DNA of 64,000 nucleotides from a bacterium (GTDB lineage Bacteria > Cyanobacteriota > Vampirovibrionia > Gastranaerophilales > Gastranaerophilaceae), in assembly GCA_017403285.1 (NCBI GenBank), contig JAFQOI010000047.1, positions 23,608-87,607 of the forward strand, in the 5' to 3' direction. The translations under genes were made by a program, and so were the position numbers. Below, piece by piece: positions 38,567 through 46,135 of this stretch (the first letter of the stretch is position 1; each line of letters begins with the position of its first letter). The notes beneath the pieces are model-generated. The model did not search any database, was not told the origin of the DNA, and saw only the letters and a program-made list of their open reading frames with translations.

Positions 38567-38602
38567 AAAAATCCCTCAGTTGTTTAACTGAGGGATTTTT
38601 AT
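38567..38602 (+). terminator. bidirectional intrinsic terminator
   Basis: Stem AATCCCTCAGTT / AACTGAGGGATT with loop GTTT, A run on the left and T run on the right. Shared by purA (plus) and the pilin-like gene (minus). Confidence 0.92.
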
Positions 38603-38609
38603 TTATATC

Positions 38610-39281
38610 TTAGTGATAATTAACACCTTGATCATCAATAACTTTTGAAGCACATGTGATACCTGCTCTATCACGTCTACAATCGTATGATTTATTACCT
38701 TTTCCAGCAGGAACAACACCTTTTTTATCAACTATAGCAAAGAAAAAGATATCATAACCATATCTGTTTGGTGGCTTATGTCCATTTATATCAACAACGA
38801 AAGAGCCATAACAATTTCTAACGTCGTCTACACTTAAACCCTTATCGCCACAAGATATTTTATTTTGCCAACCATAAGAAATACCATCTTTTGTGATAAG
38901 AGAATATGGAAGCAAGAATGATGTAGAAAGACCATCTAATTGAGTAATATCATCTGTAGGGAAACAACCATCTGCTGTTCCATTACATAGTTTAATTGTA
39001 TCAACAAACTTTGAAAATTTTTCAAAGAAAACAACATCACCATCTTCTTTTATAAAACTCAAATCTGCAATTGGCAGACCTTCAGCGTATGCTATTTTCA
39101 TAACTCCTTGACCAATAACAGAGTGTGCTTTGTTTACTTTTACAAGTATTTCATGTCTCCCCGTTCCTTGGTTCATCATTGGGACAAGCATAGCACCTAA
39201 AACACCGATAATAACCAATGTCAAAAGTACTTCTGCAAGAGAAAAGCCCTTTTTCGTACCAAAAATTTTCTTTTTTAACAT
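38610..39281 (-). CDS. type IV pilin/pseudopilin-like protein
   Basis: 223 residues from the ATG at 39281. This start is chosen because GGGG lies about 10 nt upstream and because the class III leader then has the right length; the frame is open for 48 further codons. The prepilin motif is K-K-G|F-S-L-A-E followed by a hydrophobic helix (VLLTLVIIGVLGAMLVP), with Glu5 after cleavage. The leader is 12 residues, cleaved by a prepilin peptidase that also methylates the N-terminal Phe. The globular domain contains about six cysteines (CNGTADGC, CGDKG, VRNCY, CRRDRAGITC), so disulphides are likely. It may be a minor pilin; pilC lies 13 kb away. Confidence 0.82.
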   Translation of the reverse strand: MLKKKIFGTKKGFSLAEVLLTLVIIGVLGAMLVPMMNQGTGRHEILVKVNKAHSVIGQGVMKIAYAEGLPIADLSFIKEDGDVVFFEKFSKFVDTIKLCNGTADGCFPTDDITQLDGLSTSFLLPYSLITKDGISYGWQNKISCGDKGLSVDDVRNCYGSFVVDINGHKPPNRYGYDIFFFAIVDKKGVVPAGKGNKSYDCRRDRAGITCASKVIDDQGVNYH

Positions 39282-39599
39282 ATTTTTTATTTCCCCACAA
39301 TATAGTGATATTACAATTCTAATATAAATTTGAACATTTGTATATACGTAGTTTATAGGATATAGAGGAAAATGAACTTTTAAAAATCCAATATCGTTAT
39401 ATAAAACGAAGAACAAAATAAACACTCAATCAATACTTATTTATTTCATGACAGACTCTGGTAATTTATCTAATAAATTACCTTTTTCTTTTTTAATTTA
39501 GTGTTGTAATAAAATAAAAATTCAACATTTTTACTTTATTTAAAAAAACCTGTTGACTCTAAAAAATGTTCTTGGTATCTTAATAAAGAAATCAGACAA
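39282..39599 (-). other. 318-bp intergenic region between pilin-like gene and tRNA-Lys
   Basis: AT-rich. It holds the upstream region of the minus-strand pilin-like gene, including its GGGG Shine-Dalgarno near 39291-39296, and the plus-strand tRNA promoter at 39553-39581. I see no gene in between. Confidence 0.6.
39553..39581 (+). promoter_or_regulatory. tRNA-Lys promoter
   Basis: TTGACT (39553-39558), 17 nt, TATCTT (39576-39581). The predicted start is about 12 nt before the mature tRNA 5' end. Confidence 0.7.
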
Positions 39600-39675
39600 G
39601 CGTCTGTAGCTCAGCAGGTAGAGCACTCCCCTTTTAAGGGATAGGTCGCGCGTTCGAATCGCGCCAGACGCACCA
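39600..39675 (+). tRNA. tRNA-Lys (anticodon TTT)
   Basis: 76 nt including encoded CCA. Acceptor stem GCGTCTG / CAGACGC (7 bp, perfect), D stem GCTC/GAGC, anticodon loop CTTTTAA with TTT at 34-36, and T stem GCGCG/CGCGC around TTCGAAT. The outer anticodon-stem pair is a C-T mismatch. The gene has its own promoter and terminator. Its last 19 nt plus four T are duplicated at 39855-39877. Confidence 0.95.
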
Positions 39676-39679
39676 TTTT
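39657..39679 (+). repeat. direct repeat copy 1 (tRNA 3' end)
   Basis: A 23-bp sequence made of the end of the T loop, the T-stem and acceptor 3' strands, CCA and TTTT. It is identical to 39855-39877, as expected for attL/attR flanking an element integrated at a tRNA 3' end. Confidence 0.9.
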
Positions 39680-39681
39680 TT

Positions 39682-39707
39682 AAGAGGTTATCAAAACCTC
39701 TTTTTTT
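39682..39707 (+). terminator. tRNA-Lys terminator
   Basis: Stem AAGAGGTT (39682-39689) / AACCTCTT (39695-39702) followed by a T run, 7 nt after the CCA end. Confidence 0.85.
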
Positions 39708-39854
39708 ATGTCTAAATTTAAATTTTTTTTGCGCGATGAGAACGCAACAAGTTACAACCTTGTTTTTAAGTTCGAACGGAAGTGAGCAGAGGCTGAAGTA
39801 ACGAAAATGATAAATTTTCGGCGCGAAACGCCGTTTATAGCGAACAACCAAGAA

Positions 39855-39877
39855 AATCGCGCCAGACGCACCATTTT
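39855..39877 (+). repeat. direct repeat copy 2 of the tRNA-Lys 3' end
   Basis: Identical to 39657-39679 over 23 bp. It is not part of a complete tRNA, because the upstream sequence cannot form the D or anticodon arms. Confidence 0.9.
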
Positions 39878-40048
39878 AGAGGACTTAGGTCTTCTTTATT
39901 GTATTTTAAAAATACGCATAATTCAGAAAATCATTTCTCATTCAAAAGACAATCGAAATTTATAATAAAGAAATATTAACTATTATAAAATATTCTAGCA
40001 AAATATAAATTAATCATATTTTGTAATAAAAGAGTGAAGGTATTTAAC

Positions 40049-41341
40049 GTGAAAATTAATAGAGAGAACTTAACAAGAAAAAACATTTCTTTTCAATCAC
40101 AAAAAAATAGCACTATATCTAATTTAATAAACAAAGATAGAATGGTTGACCATTTTATTAAAATTGCGAGAATTGATACTGGTTCAAACCCAGAACTAGT
40201 TGGGATTAAATCGCCTACAACAAAAGGACAAATCGATTTGGCGCAAGCATTATCTACTGAATTAAAAGAACTAGGCTTAGAAAATGTTGAAATTGATGCG
40301 TATGGAATTTTAACTGCAACATTACCTTCAAATATAGATGAATCTCCAACCGTTGCATTTATTTCTCATTTAGATACATCGCCAGATGTAAAAACATCGA
40401 ATGTAAATCCAATTATACATAATTATACAAGTGGAAATATAAAACTCAACGACAATCAAACTATCACGGAAGAAGAATTAGAAGAATACAAAGGACACCA
40501 AATAATAACATCTGAAGGAACTACCCTTTTAGGCGCAGATGATAAAGCAGGAATATCTGAAATAATAGAAGCTTTAAGAGTATTTTGTGAAAATCCGCAA
40601 CTTAAACGTCCTACGATTAAAATTGCATTTACACCAGATGAGGAATGTGGTGGGGGAATAGAATATTTTAATATCAAAAAATTTAATGCAGATGTTGCCT
40701 ACACTGTTGATGGAACAACCCCTGAAACTATAGATACAGAGACCTTCAATGCATTTAACCCGACAATAATTATAAAAGGTGTCCCAACACATTGTGGGTA
40801 TGGTTATAAAAAAATGCTTAATTCAATTGATATAGCAAGTGAATTAATAGGAATGTTACCAAAAGACGAAAGTCCATCAACAACAAAAGATAAAGAAGGG
40901 TATTATCATGTAGATAGCATTTCAGGCAACGTAGAAGAAACAAAAATAAATATGCTTGTCCGCGATTTTGACTATGATAAAGCAAAGGAAAGAGTAAAAT
41001 TTATTCGCACAAAAATTGATGAATTAAAAAAGAAATATCCTGAAGCCAATTTTGAAATGGAAGCAAATGAAGCATATAAAAATATTAAAAATTATATGTC
41101 ATTAAATCCCAAAGTTATAGACAATGCGAAAAAAGGCATCCAAAAATCAGGCTTAGAAGTCAAAGAAAATTCAGTGAGAGGTGGAACAGATGGTTCATTC
41201 TTAACGATTAATGGATTGCTATGCCCAAATATAGGTGCAGGGGGACTTAATTTCCACACGCAAAAAGAATTTATATCTGCTGAGTCAATGAAGAAATGCT
41301 GTGAAAACATAATAAACATTGCTCAATCTTGGGTAGAATAA
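40049..41341 (+). CDS. pepT: peptidase T-like M20 tripeptidase
   Basis: 430 residues from the GTG at 40049, which has GAAGG eight bases upstream; another in-frame GTG at 40034 is less likely. M20 metal ligands: HLDTSPD (about residue 110), GADDKAG (about 160), PDEECGGG with the catalytic Glu pair (about 196-200), and a final FHTQKEF. The N-terminus has an extra segment with the 'NISFQS' motif that peptidase T of other bacteria lacks. It should cleave the N-terminal residue from tripeptides in the cytoplasm, using two zinc ions. The stop forms part of an AT-only palindrome with the convergent gene. Confidence 0.88.
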   Translation: MKINRENLTRKNISFQSQKNSTISNLINKDRMVDHFIKIARIDTGSNPELVGIKSPTTKGQIDLAQALSTELKELGLENVEIDAYGILTATLPSNIDESPTVAFISHLDTSPDVKTSNVNPIIHNYTSGNIKLNDNQTITEEELEEYKGHQIITSEGTTLLGADDKAGISEIIEALRVFCENPQLKRPTIKIAFTPDEECGGGIEYFNIKKFNADVAYTVDGTTPETIDTETFNAFNPTIIIKGVPTHCGYGYKKMLNSIDIASELIGMLPKDESPSTTKDKEGYYHVDSISGNVEETKINMLVRDFDYDKAKERVKFIRTKIDELKKKYPEANFEMEANEAYKNIKNYMSLNPKVIDNAKKGIQKSGLEVKENSVRGGTDGSFLTINGLLCPNIGAGGLNFHTQKEFISAESMKKCCENIINIAQSWVE

Positions 41342-41356
41342 AAATATTTTTTATTC
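41336..41356. terminator. AT-only palindrome between convergent stops
   Basis: GAATAAAAATATTTTTTATTC, a near-perfect inverted repeat spanning both stop codons. It could act as a weak bidirectional terminator despite having almost no GC. Confidence 0.4.
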
Positions 41357-42457
41357 AATTTTTGTAATCTTAGTATTTTCAAAGAATGAAACTTGTGGTC
41401 TTGCAACATTACCTGCAGCCTGATAACCTAATACAAAAGCGGTTTCCATATTTCTAGAAGAAGCAATATATTTTCTACCCAAACTGCTAGAAGGATTAAC
41501 CTCCATTGTTTGTTTTTTTGTATTACCATTTACATCTTTATAATAAAGCGGTAAAGCAATGACCGTAGGATCATAAGCAACCCATCCATAATCCTCATAA
41601 TATACTTCTAGCCAAGCATGTCCCATATTTCTGCCACTCTTGCTATCTGTTATCATATTTCCAACAACATATCTTGCAGGAACTTTGTTTGCTCTTAAAA
41701 GTGCAACCATCAAGTTAGCATATTCCATGCACTTTCCTTGTTTTACTTTTAAAACATCCTTAGCGCCAATTGTCTTTGAATTAATGTTATATTTAAGATT
41801 TTTTTGTACAAAAGCAAAGGTTTTATCAACCGTCTCTTTTTGCGTTTGTCCTTTTAATTGTTGTGCTGTTTTGACAACCAATGGATCATTAGATTCTATC
41901 AAACGTGCAGGCGTCAAATATTGAGTTAAATTACGCTCTTTTTCGGGATTTTTATTTAAAAATTTAGCAGTATCATAATCATATGTTCTTTGAGTTGCAA
42001 TTCCGGAAATAATGACATTTACTGTTTGATTTTTAACATTATCAAATCTAAATTCCGCTATATTATTAACTCCGTCAGTATATGTTCTTACTGGTTTTGG
42101 AGACAATTGAAGTTGAGAAATATATTGTTTTTCGTTTTCATCTTTGGGTATTGCCGATTTAAACGTAACATTTTGAGCATTACCTTTAACATTTATCGTG
42201 TAGTTATAAACAAAAGAAAATTTTTCATAAGGGATTTGTATTTTTTGAGGTTCTTTTTTTGCCAATGTTTTTTTTGCGGCTTGCATATCATCTGCTTTAT
42301 CTAAATATGCTTTTTCTGTTTTTATAAAAATATCTTTTAATCCGCCTTTTTGCGCACCAGCAATATATGCACCTAAAAAAACAACAACTAACAGTATAAA
42401 AACTAATATATTAATAACTTCACTATAATCTTGTGATGTTTTTTTCTTTTTACTCAT
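41351..42457 (-). CDS. membrane-anchored transglutaminase-like protein
   Basis: 368 residues. A short basic N-terminus (KKKK) is followed by a transmembrane helix at about residues 15-34. A transglutaminase-like (cysteine protease fold) domain occupies about 200-300: catalytic Cys in KCMEYANLMVALLR, His in GHAWLEVYYE and Asp in YDPTVIALP. The domain should face the periplasm. Such proteins act as peptidases or cross-linkers; no substrate is known. GAAGG precedes the ATG. The middle region (about 75-190) is beta-rich and unassigned. Confidence 0.82.
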   Translation of the reverse strand: MSKKKKTSQDYSEVINILVFILLVVVFLGAYIAGAQKGGLKDIFIKTEKAYLDKADDMQAAKKTLAKKEPQKIQIPYEKFSFVYNYTINVKGNAQNVTFKSAIPKDENEKQYISQLQLSPKPVRTYTDGVNNIAEFRFDNVKNQTVNVIISGIATQRTYDYDTAKFLNKNPEKERNLTQYLTPARLIESNDPLVVKTAQQLKGQTQKETVDKTFAFVQKNLKYNINSKTIGAKDVLKVKQGKCMEYANLMVALLRANKVPARYVVGNMITDSKSGRNMGHAWLEVYYEDYGWVAYDPTVIALPLYYKDVNGNTKKQTMEVNPSSSLGRKYIASSRNMETAFVLGYQAAGNVARPQVSFFENTKITKIE

Positions 42458-42542
42458 AAAACCTTCATAGAATTAACATTATAAAACAAGCAAATTATAA
42501 CAAGTTTTTCAAAAAGAAACAATTGTTGCAAATACAACGAAA

Positions 42543-42758
42543 TTAATTATAATCCCAACAGTTTATATTTCCGCAATATTTACAAACAGCATGCCCGTTC
42601 ATGAAAGTTAAATCAGGAATAAACGTATAGCCATCCACTGTGATTTTAACATCATTATTTTTAGTGTATTCAAATTCATAATTCTTTTCTCCTTTGTATT
42701 CAGGATTAAACATAAGTTCAAACTTATCTTTTGAATTACACTTTTTACACTTAAACAT
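42543..42758 (-). CDS. small zinc-ribbon protein
   Basis: 71 residues with two CxxC knuckles: C-K-K-C at residues 4-7 and C-K-Y-C at about 59-62, the arrangement of a zinc ribbon with a long insert. No other feature is visible. It lies 18 bp downstream of the membrane-protein gene on the same strand and may be co-transcribed with it. Function unknown. Confidence 0.65.
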   Translation of the reverse strand: MFKCKKCNSKDKFELMFNPEYKGEKNYEFEYTKNNDVKITVDGYTFIPDLTFMNGHAVCKYCGNINCWDYN

Positions 42759-42776
42759 AATCCGAAATAATATCCC

Positions 42777-43712
42777 TTATTTTTTTGAAGTAGCTCTCTT
42801 AACTATTTCATCGGTCATTTTTGAATTTTCTTTAATATTTTTTTCATCGTTTATTCTATACAATTCAGTAAAGCAGCAACATCTTAAAGGTAGCGTAAAA
42901 CCAACAATAAGGAACATAATAATACCGGCAGTCATATTTTTTGCAATTGCTAATGGAGAAAATATTTCATTAATAAAATCATTAAGCATGCCCAAATCAA
43001 TTTGAGATGTAAAACTTTCTATTGGGAATAAATTTAAAAACTTCTCACATACATTTACCATAGAGTAATAAACTGATATCTTTTGACTTGCCCAAATAAA
43101 TAGACTAGGTAAAAATTCATAAGTCGTAAAATAACACAATAAAAGCATTATAATAGTAGATACAAAATTTAATTTCACCATTCCCAAACTACGCTTTATT
43201 GAACCAAAAGCAGAAGTATCATTTTCTATTGCAAAAATTTGAAAGACAAATGCCAAAAATGGTGCTATAACAAGAAAAGGAATGGATACAATCATTAATA
43301 ATACATACTTAAAAAATCTCCTTTTTATAGAAGAATTAAAAGAGTCAAAGTCAATATCCTTAATTTTTTTCTTGTTTGAGTATGAATAAAAAACCAAATT
43401 TAAGGACGCAAAAAGAATGATAAATTCATAAAATGCTTTCAAAAAGACTATTAAAAAAGGCAACAAAATCACATATAAAGTGATTAACAAGGTATTACCT
43501 GATGAAAAAAAGGGCACCGCATTTTTTATATCATCTACATTTGTACAAACAAAATATGTAATGGTTAACATTACAATAACAGACAAAAGTTGCCCGAATA
43601 TTGGAAAAGCGAGTGCTTTTGAAGTTTGGTCGAGATACATAAAATACGTTTTTATAGAATTAAAAAAGACTTTAAACACGCTTAAAAAATTGTTTGATTT
43701 TTTTCTTGCCAT
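42777..43712 (-). CDS. polytopic membrane protein, unknown
   Basis: 311 residues with about five to six hydrophobic helices (near 35-58, 75-100, 135-165, 180-205 and 255-275) and a basic C-terminal tail (VKRATSKK). A GAGGAAG Shine-Dalgarno sequence supports the ATG. I do not recognise the family with confidence; the fold is reminiscent of uncharacterised multi-pass proteins with a loose 'glycerophosphoryl/YihY-like' pattern, but no signature motif supports that. Confidence 0.65.
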   Translation of the reverse strand: MARKKSNNFLSVFKVFFNSIKTYFMYLDQTSKALAFPIFGQLLSVIVMLTITYFVCTNVDDIKNAVPFFSSGNTLLITLYVILLPFLIVFLKAFYEFIILFASLNLVFYSYSNKKKIKDIDFDSFNSSIKRRFFKYVLLMIVSIPFLVIAPFLAFVFQIFAIENDTSAFGSIKRSLGMVKLNFVSTIIMLLLCYFTTYEFLPSLFIWASQKISVYYSMVNVCEKFLNLFPIESFTSQIDLGMLNDFINEIFSPLAIAKNMTAGIIMFLIVGFTLPLRCCCFTELYRINDEKNIKENSKMTDEIVKRATSKK

Positions 43713-43758
43713 ACTTCCTCTTTTTTACTTTTTATATTAGCATATCTATAAAGGTTTA

Positions 43759-43764
43759 CATAAT
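43759..43764 (+). promoter_or_regulatory. -10 element, leaderless arrangement
   Basis: CATAAT, then TTTATC, then the ATG at 43771. No Shine-Dalgarno sequence. Confidence 0.4.
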
Positions 43765-43770
43765 TTTATC

Positions 43771-44418
43771 ATGACTAGGGACGAATTAAAAAACTTATTA
43801 TTATCATTAAAAGAGGAAGATTTTTACAATAGTGTTGATCTTCATATACATTCTTATGAATCTGATGGAAAAATGTCTCCTTGTGAAATAGTAAAGCAAG
43901 CAAAAGAAAGGAACTTAAAATATATTGCCATTGCAGACCACAACACTGTTGAAGCGTATATTAGCACTAATATTTTAGCAGAAGAAATTGTTATCCCTGC
44001 CGTAGAATTTGACTGTTATTACAAAGGAAATTTATTACATATTCTAGGTTACGGCATTGATATTGATAATGAAAATTTAAAATCATTATATTCAAAAACA
44101 AAAGCGGGAAGACGCAAAAACATTGTCAGATTACTTAATTTAAGAACTCCTGAAGAAGTCATTGATAAAATTAAAGAAGCAGGTGGAATTCCAATTTGGG
44201 CACATCCGGCTTGTTGTTGGACTCGTTCACTTGAAGAAATGCTCCAAGATTTAATAGTAAGAGGATTAGAAGGAATAGAAGTATACTACCCATACAATGA
44301 ATTAAGGGGACTTTTAAAATTTCATTCAAAAGAATATATAAAAGAATTAGCAGATAAATACAAATTAATAAAAACAGGGGGCACAGACTCTCACGGCGAA
44401 AGTTTGCTAATCAATTGA
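43771..44418 (+). CDS. PHP-domain phosphoesterase, compact form
   Basis: 215 residues. PHP motifs: DLHIHSYESDG (about residues 23-33), IADHNTVE (about 56-63), the Glu in PAVEFDCYY, AHPACC (about 148-153) and the final TGGTDSHGE (about 202-210). Relatives of the YciV/RNase AM type are about 280-290 residues and contain a helical insert. Here the segment between ILGYGID and AHP is much shorter, so the insert is mostly missing while all metal ligands remain. Likely a metal-dependent phosphatase or 3'-5' exonuclease on a small substrate. The stop overlaps the convergent TPR gene by 12 bp. Confidence 0.82.
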   Translation: MTRDELKNLLLSLKEEDFYNSVDLHIHSYESDGKMSPCEIVKQAKERNLKYIAIADHNTVEAYISTNILAEEIVIPAVEFDCYYKGNLLHILGYGIDIDNENLKSLYSKTKAGRRKNIVRLLNLRTPEEVIDKIKEAGGIPIWAHPACCWTRSLEEMLQDLIVRGLEGIEVYYPYNELRGLLKFHSKEYIKELADKYKLIKTGGTDSHGESLLIN

Positions 44419-44967
44419 TTTTTCGCTAGTTAGTTTATCTAAATATGCTCTAACTCCTGCAGTTACGACTAATTTTGGTTCATTATTACAAAATTCATCC
44501 AGAACAGTTATTCCAGTTGAGATATCACCATTTTGAATATACAAAAGACCAATCATTATATCATTTAATGGTGTCCTTTTGTCTTTTATAAAATCATCCA
44601 ATTTTTTAGAAACAACGTTTAACTTTTTATAATTTTCTGCAAGTTTTAAATAATAATCAAAGCAGAAAGCATTAAGACTCAATGCCTTTTCATAGCAAGG
44701 ACGAGCAAGATTAGGGTATCCTATTTTTTCATAAGTATTAGCAAGATTTACATAATATACCGCAGATGCTTGAGTATCTGGACTTAAATCAATTGCTATT
44801 TGAAATTCCTTAATTGCACCATAATAATAGTTATCTTGAAGATACATAAGACCTTTATTATTATGTCTATATGCATTATTCTTCGCATTTATATTATGAT
44901 CAGCATAACAAACTTGGCATAATAAAGCACTTGTTATTAATAGTAAAAATAAATTTTTTATAAACAA
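44407..44967 (-). CDS. secreted TPR-like protein
   Basis: 186 residues. A signal peptide of about 22 residues ends in VCYA-D. Two to three TPR-like helix pairs follow (for example GLMYLQDNYYYGAIKEFQIA and YYVNLANTYEKIG). It acts outside the cytoplasm, probably as a small protein-binding module. Its start overlaps the end of the upstream MBL hydrolase gene by 10 bp, so the two are co-translated. Confidence 0.75.
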   Translation of the reverse strand: MFIKNLFLLLITSALLCQVCYADHNINAKNNAYRHNNKGLMYLQDNYYYGAIKEFQIAIDLSPDTQASAVYYVNLANTYEKIGYPNLARPCYEKALSLNAFCFDYYLKLAENYKKLNVVSKKLDDFIKDKRTPLNDIMIGLLYIQNGDISTGITVLDEFCNNEPKLVVTAGVRAYLDKLTSEKSID

Positions 44968-45896
44968 ATTTCCATACCTTCTTTAGCAAGAAAATAATCT
45001 TTATTTCTACTTTTAAATAATTTTTCAATACTTGTCAATTTTGCATCATTATAAGATGGGTCAAAATGGAAGAAAGCCAATTTTTTAACATCTGCGGCTT
45101 GAGCAACTTCATAAGCCATCTCAAACGTAGAATGCCCAAAACCTTGCCTTGGTCTAACAGAAGAAATATAATCTTCTGTTGTATATTGGCTATCATGAAT
45201 TAACAAATCAGATTTTCTAGCAAAAGATTCTATCCTTTTTGAACCACCCGAATAACATTCAGTATCGGAAGCATAAACAACCGACTTATTGTTATATGTT
45301 ATTTTAAAACACATTACACCATAATTTGGATGAGAACTTGATTTTAAGAATGAAATAACTACATCGTTTTTCTTTGGTTTAAAATCTTTTTCATCAGAAA
45401 CTCTTTTTAGGCAAGGCACATCGTCTTTATCAGAAAGTATGACCACCTCTGTTTCTGTAACATCAGAAATAGAAAAATCTGCTTTTATATCATATAGATT
45501 TATCGGAAAAGATTTTCCGAAAACGACTTCTGACAAGGCATCAGAAAGCATAGCATCAAAACCACAAAAACCGAACAAAGACAATTTGCTTGAAATTAAA
45601 TTTATCGGTTTGAAAAAGTTTAAACCCTGAATATGGTCTTGATGTACATGGCTTAAAAGGATTGTTGTATTTAATGGGGTTCTTGATGAAACACTTGAAG
45701 CAGAAGAAATATGTTCTTTAAACATTTTATCGCCTAAAGGAATCATTCCCGTTCCACAATCAATAATTATAGTATGCTTGCCTGCAACTATTTCAACGCA
45801 CGCTGTATTACCACCATACTTAAGGAAATTTTTATTAACAACGGGATGAGAACCTCTTACACCCCAAAACTTTACTTTAAAATCATTAGTTTTCAT
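44958..45896 (-). CDS. MBL-fold metallo-hydrolase
   Basis: 312 residues. The N-terminus KFWGVRGSHPV with YGGNTACVE is typical of a metallo-beta-lactamase subfamily. The zinc motif H-V-H-Q-D-H (HxHxDH) is near residues 87-92, with further ligands in the SSHPNYG region, YASDTE and FFHFDPSY. The family includes phosphodiesterases and RNase Z-like enzymes; the exact substrate is not clear. It is the first gene of a two-gene unit with the secreted TPR protein. A TAATAT element lies 7 nt before the ATG without a Shine-Dalgarno sequence. Confidence 0.82.
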   Translation of the reverse strand: MKTNDFKVKFWGVRGSHPVVNKNFLKYGGNTACVEIVAGKHTIIIDCGTGMIPLGDKMFKEHISSASSVSSRTPLNTTILLSHVHQDHIQGLNFFKPINLISSKLSLFGFCGFDAMLSDALSEVVFGKSFPINLYDIKADFSISDVTETEVVILSDKDDVPCLKRVSDEKDFKPKKNDVVISFLKSSSHPNYGVMCFKITYNNKSVVYASDTECYSGGSKRIESFARKSDLLIHDSQYTTEDYISSVRPRQGFGHSTFEMAYEVAQAADVKKLAFFHFDPSYNDAKLTSIEKLFKSRNKDYFLAKEGMEICL

Positions 45897-46135
45897 AGTG
45901 TCTATATTACTTTATTTATCGTTTTTTGTCTATAACGATACGTAGAATTACCAATATATGAAGCACACACTAGTACTGAATTTTTGGTTTTTATTTAAAA
46001 ATTTTTAAACCTTGTTTCTACGAACTTAAAATTAAACTCTTTACACCTTTTTCATAAAGAAATTATACCGAAAAATATTAGAAAGAAATAATTACATATA
46101 CAAAAACATAAAAAAGTTATAAACTAATATATTAT

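Larger units (their letters stand above)
39680..39877 (+). mobile_element. possible 198-bp tRNA-associated mini-element or integration scar
   Basis: The DNA between the two repeats carries its own tRNA-type terminator (39682-39707) and three hairpins: AACAAG/CTTGTT (39746-39764), CGAAAAT/ATTTTCG (39802-39820) and CGGCG/CGCCG (39819-39833). It is more GC-rich than its surroundings and codes for nothing. The outer repeat is followed by a second terminator-like hairpin (39879-39896, AGAGGAC-TTAG-GTCTTCT), which would be the original tRNA terminator. No integrase is nearby. This could be a decayed island or a non-autonomous element. Confidence 0.45.

Noticed and set aside
39282..39425. 48-residue N-terminal extension of the pilin-like protein
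   Set aside because: A prepilin leader of 60 residues would be atypical; the ATG at 39281 has a GGGG Shine-Dalgarno sequence and gives a 12-residue leader.
39540..39851. A 103-codon minus-strand frame over the tRNA-Lys region
   Set aside because: Its middle part is the antisense translation of the tRNA (a well-known spurious 'GAIRTRDLSLKRG' product), it runs across a terminator and the direct repeat, and it has no Shine-Dalgarno sequence.
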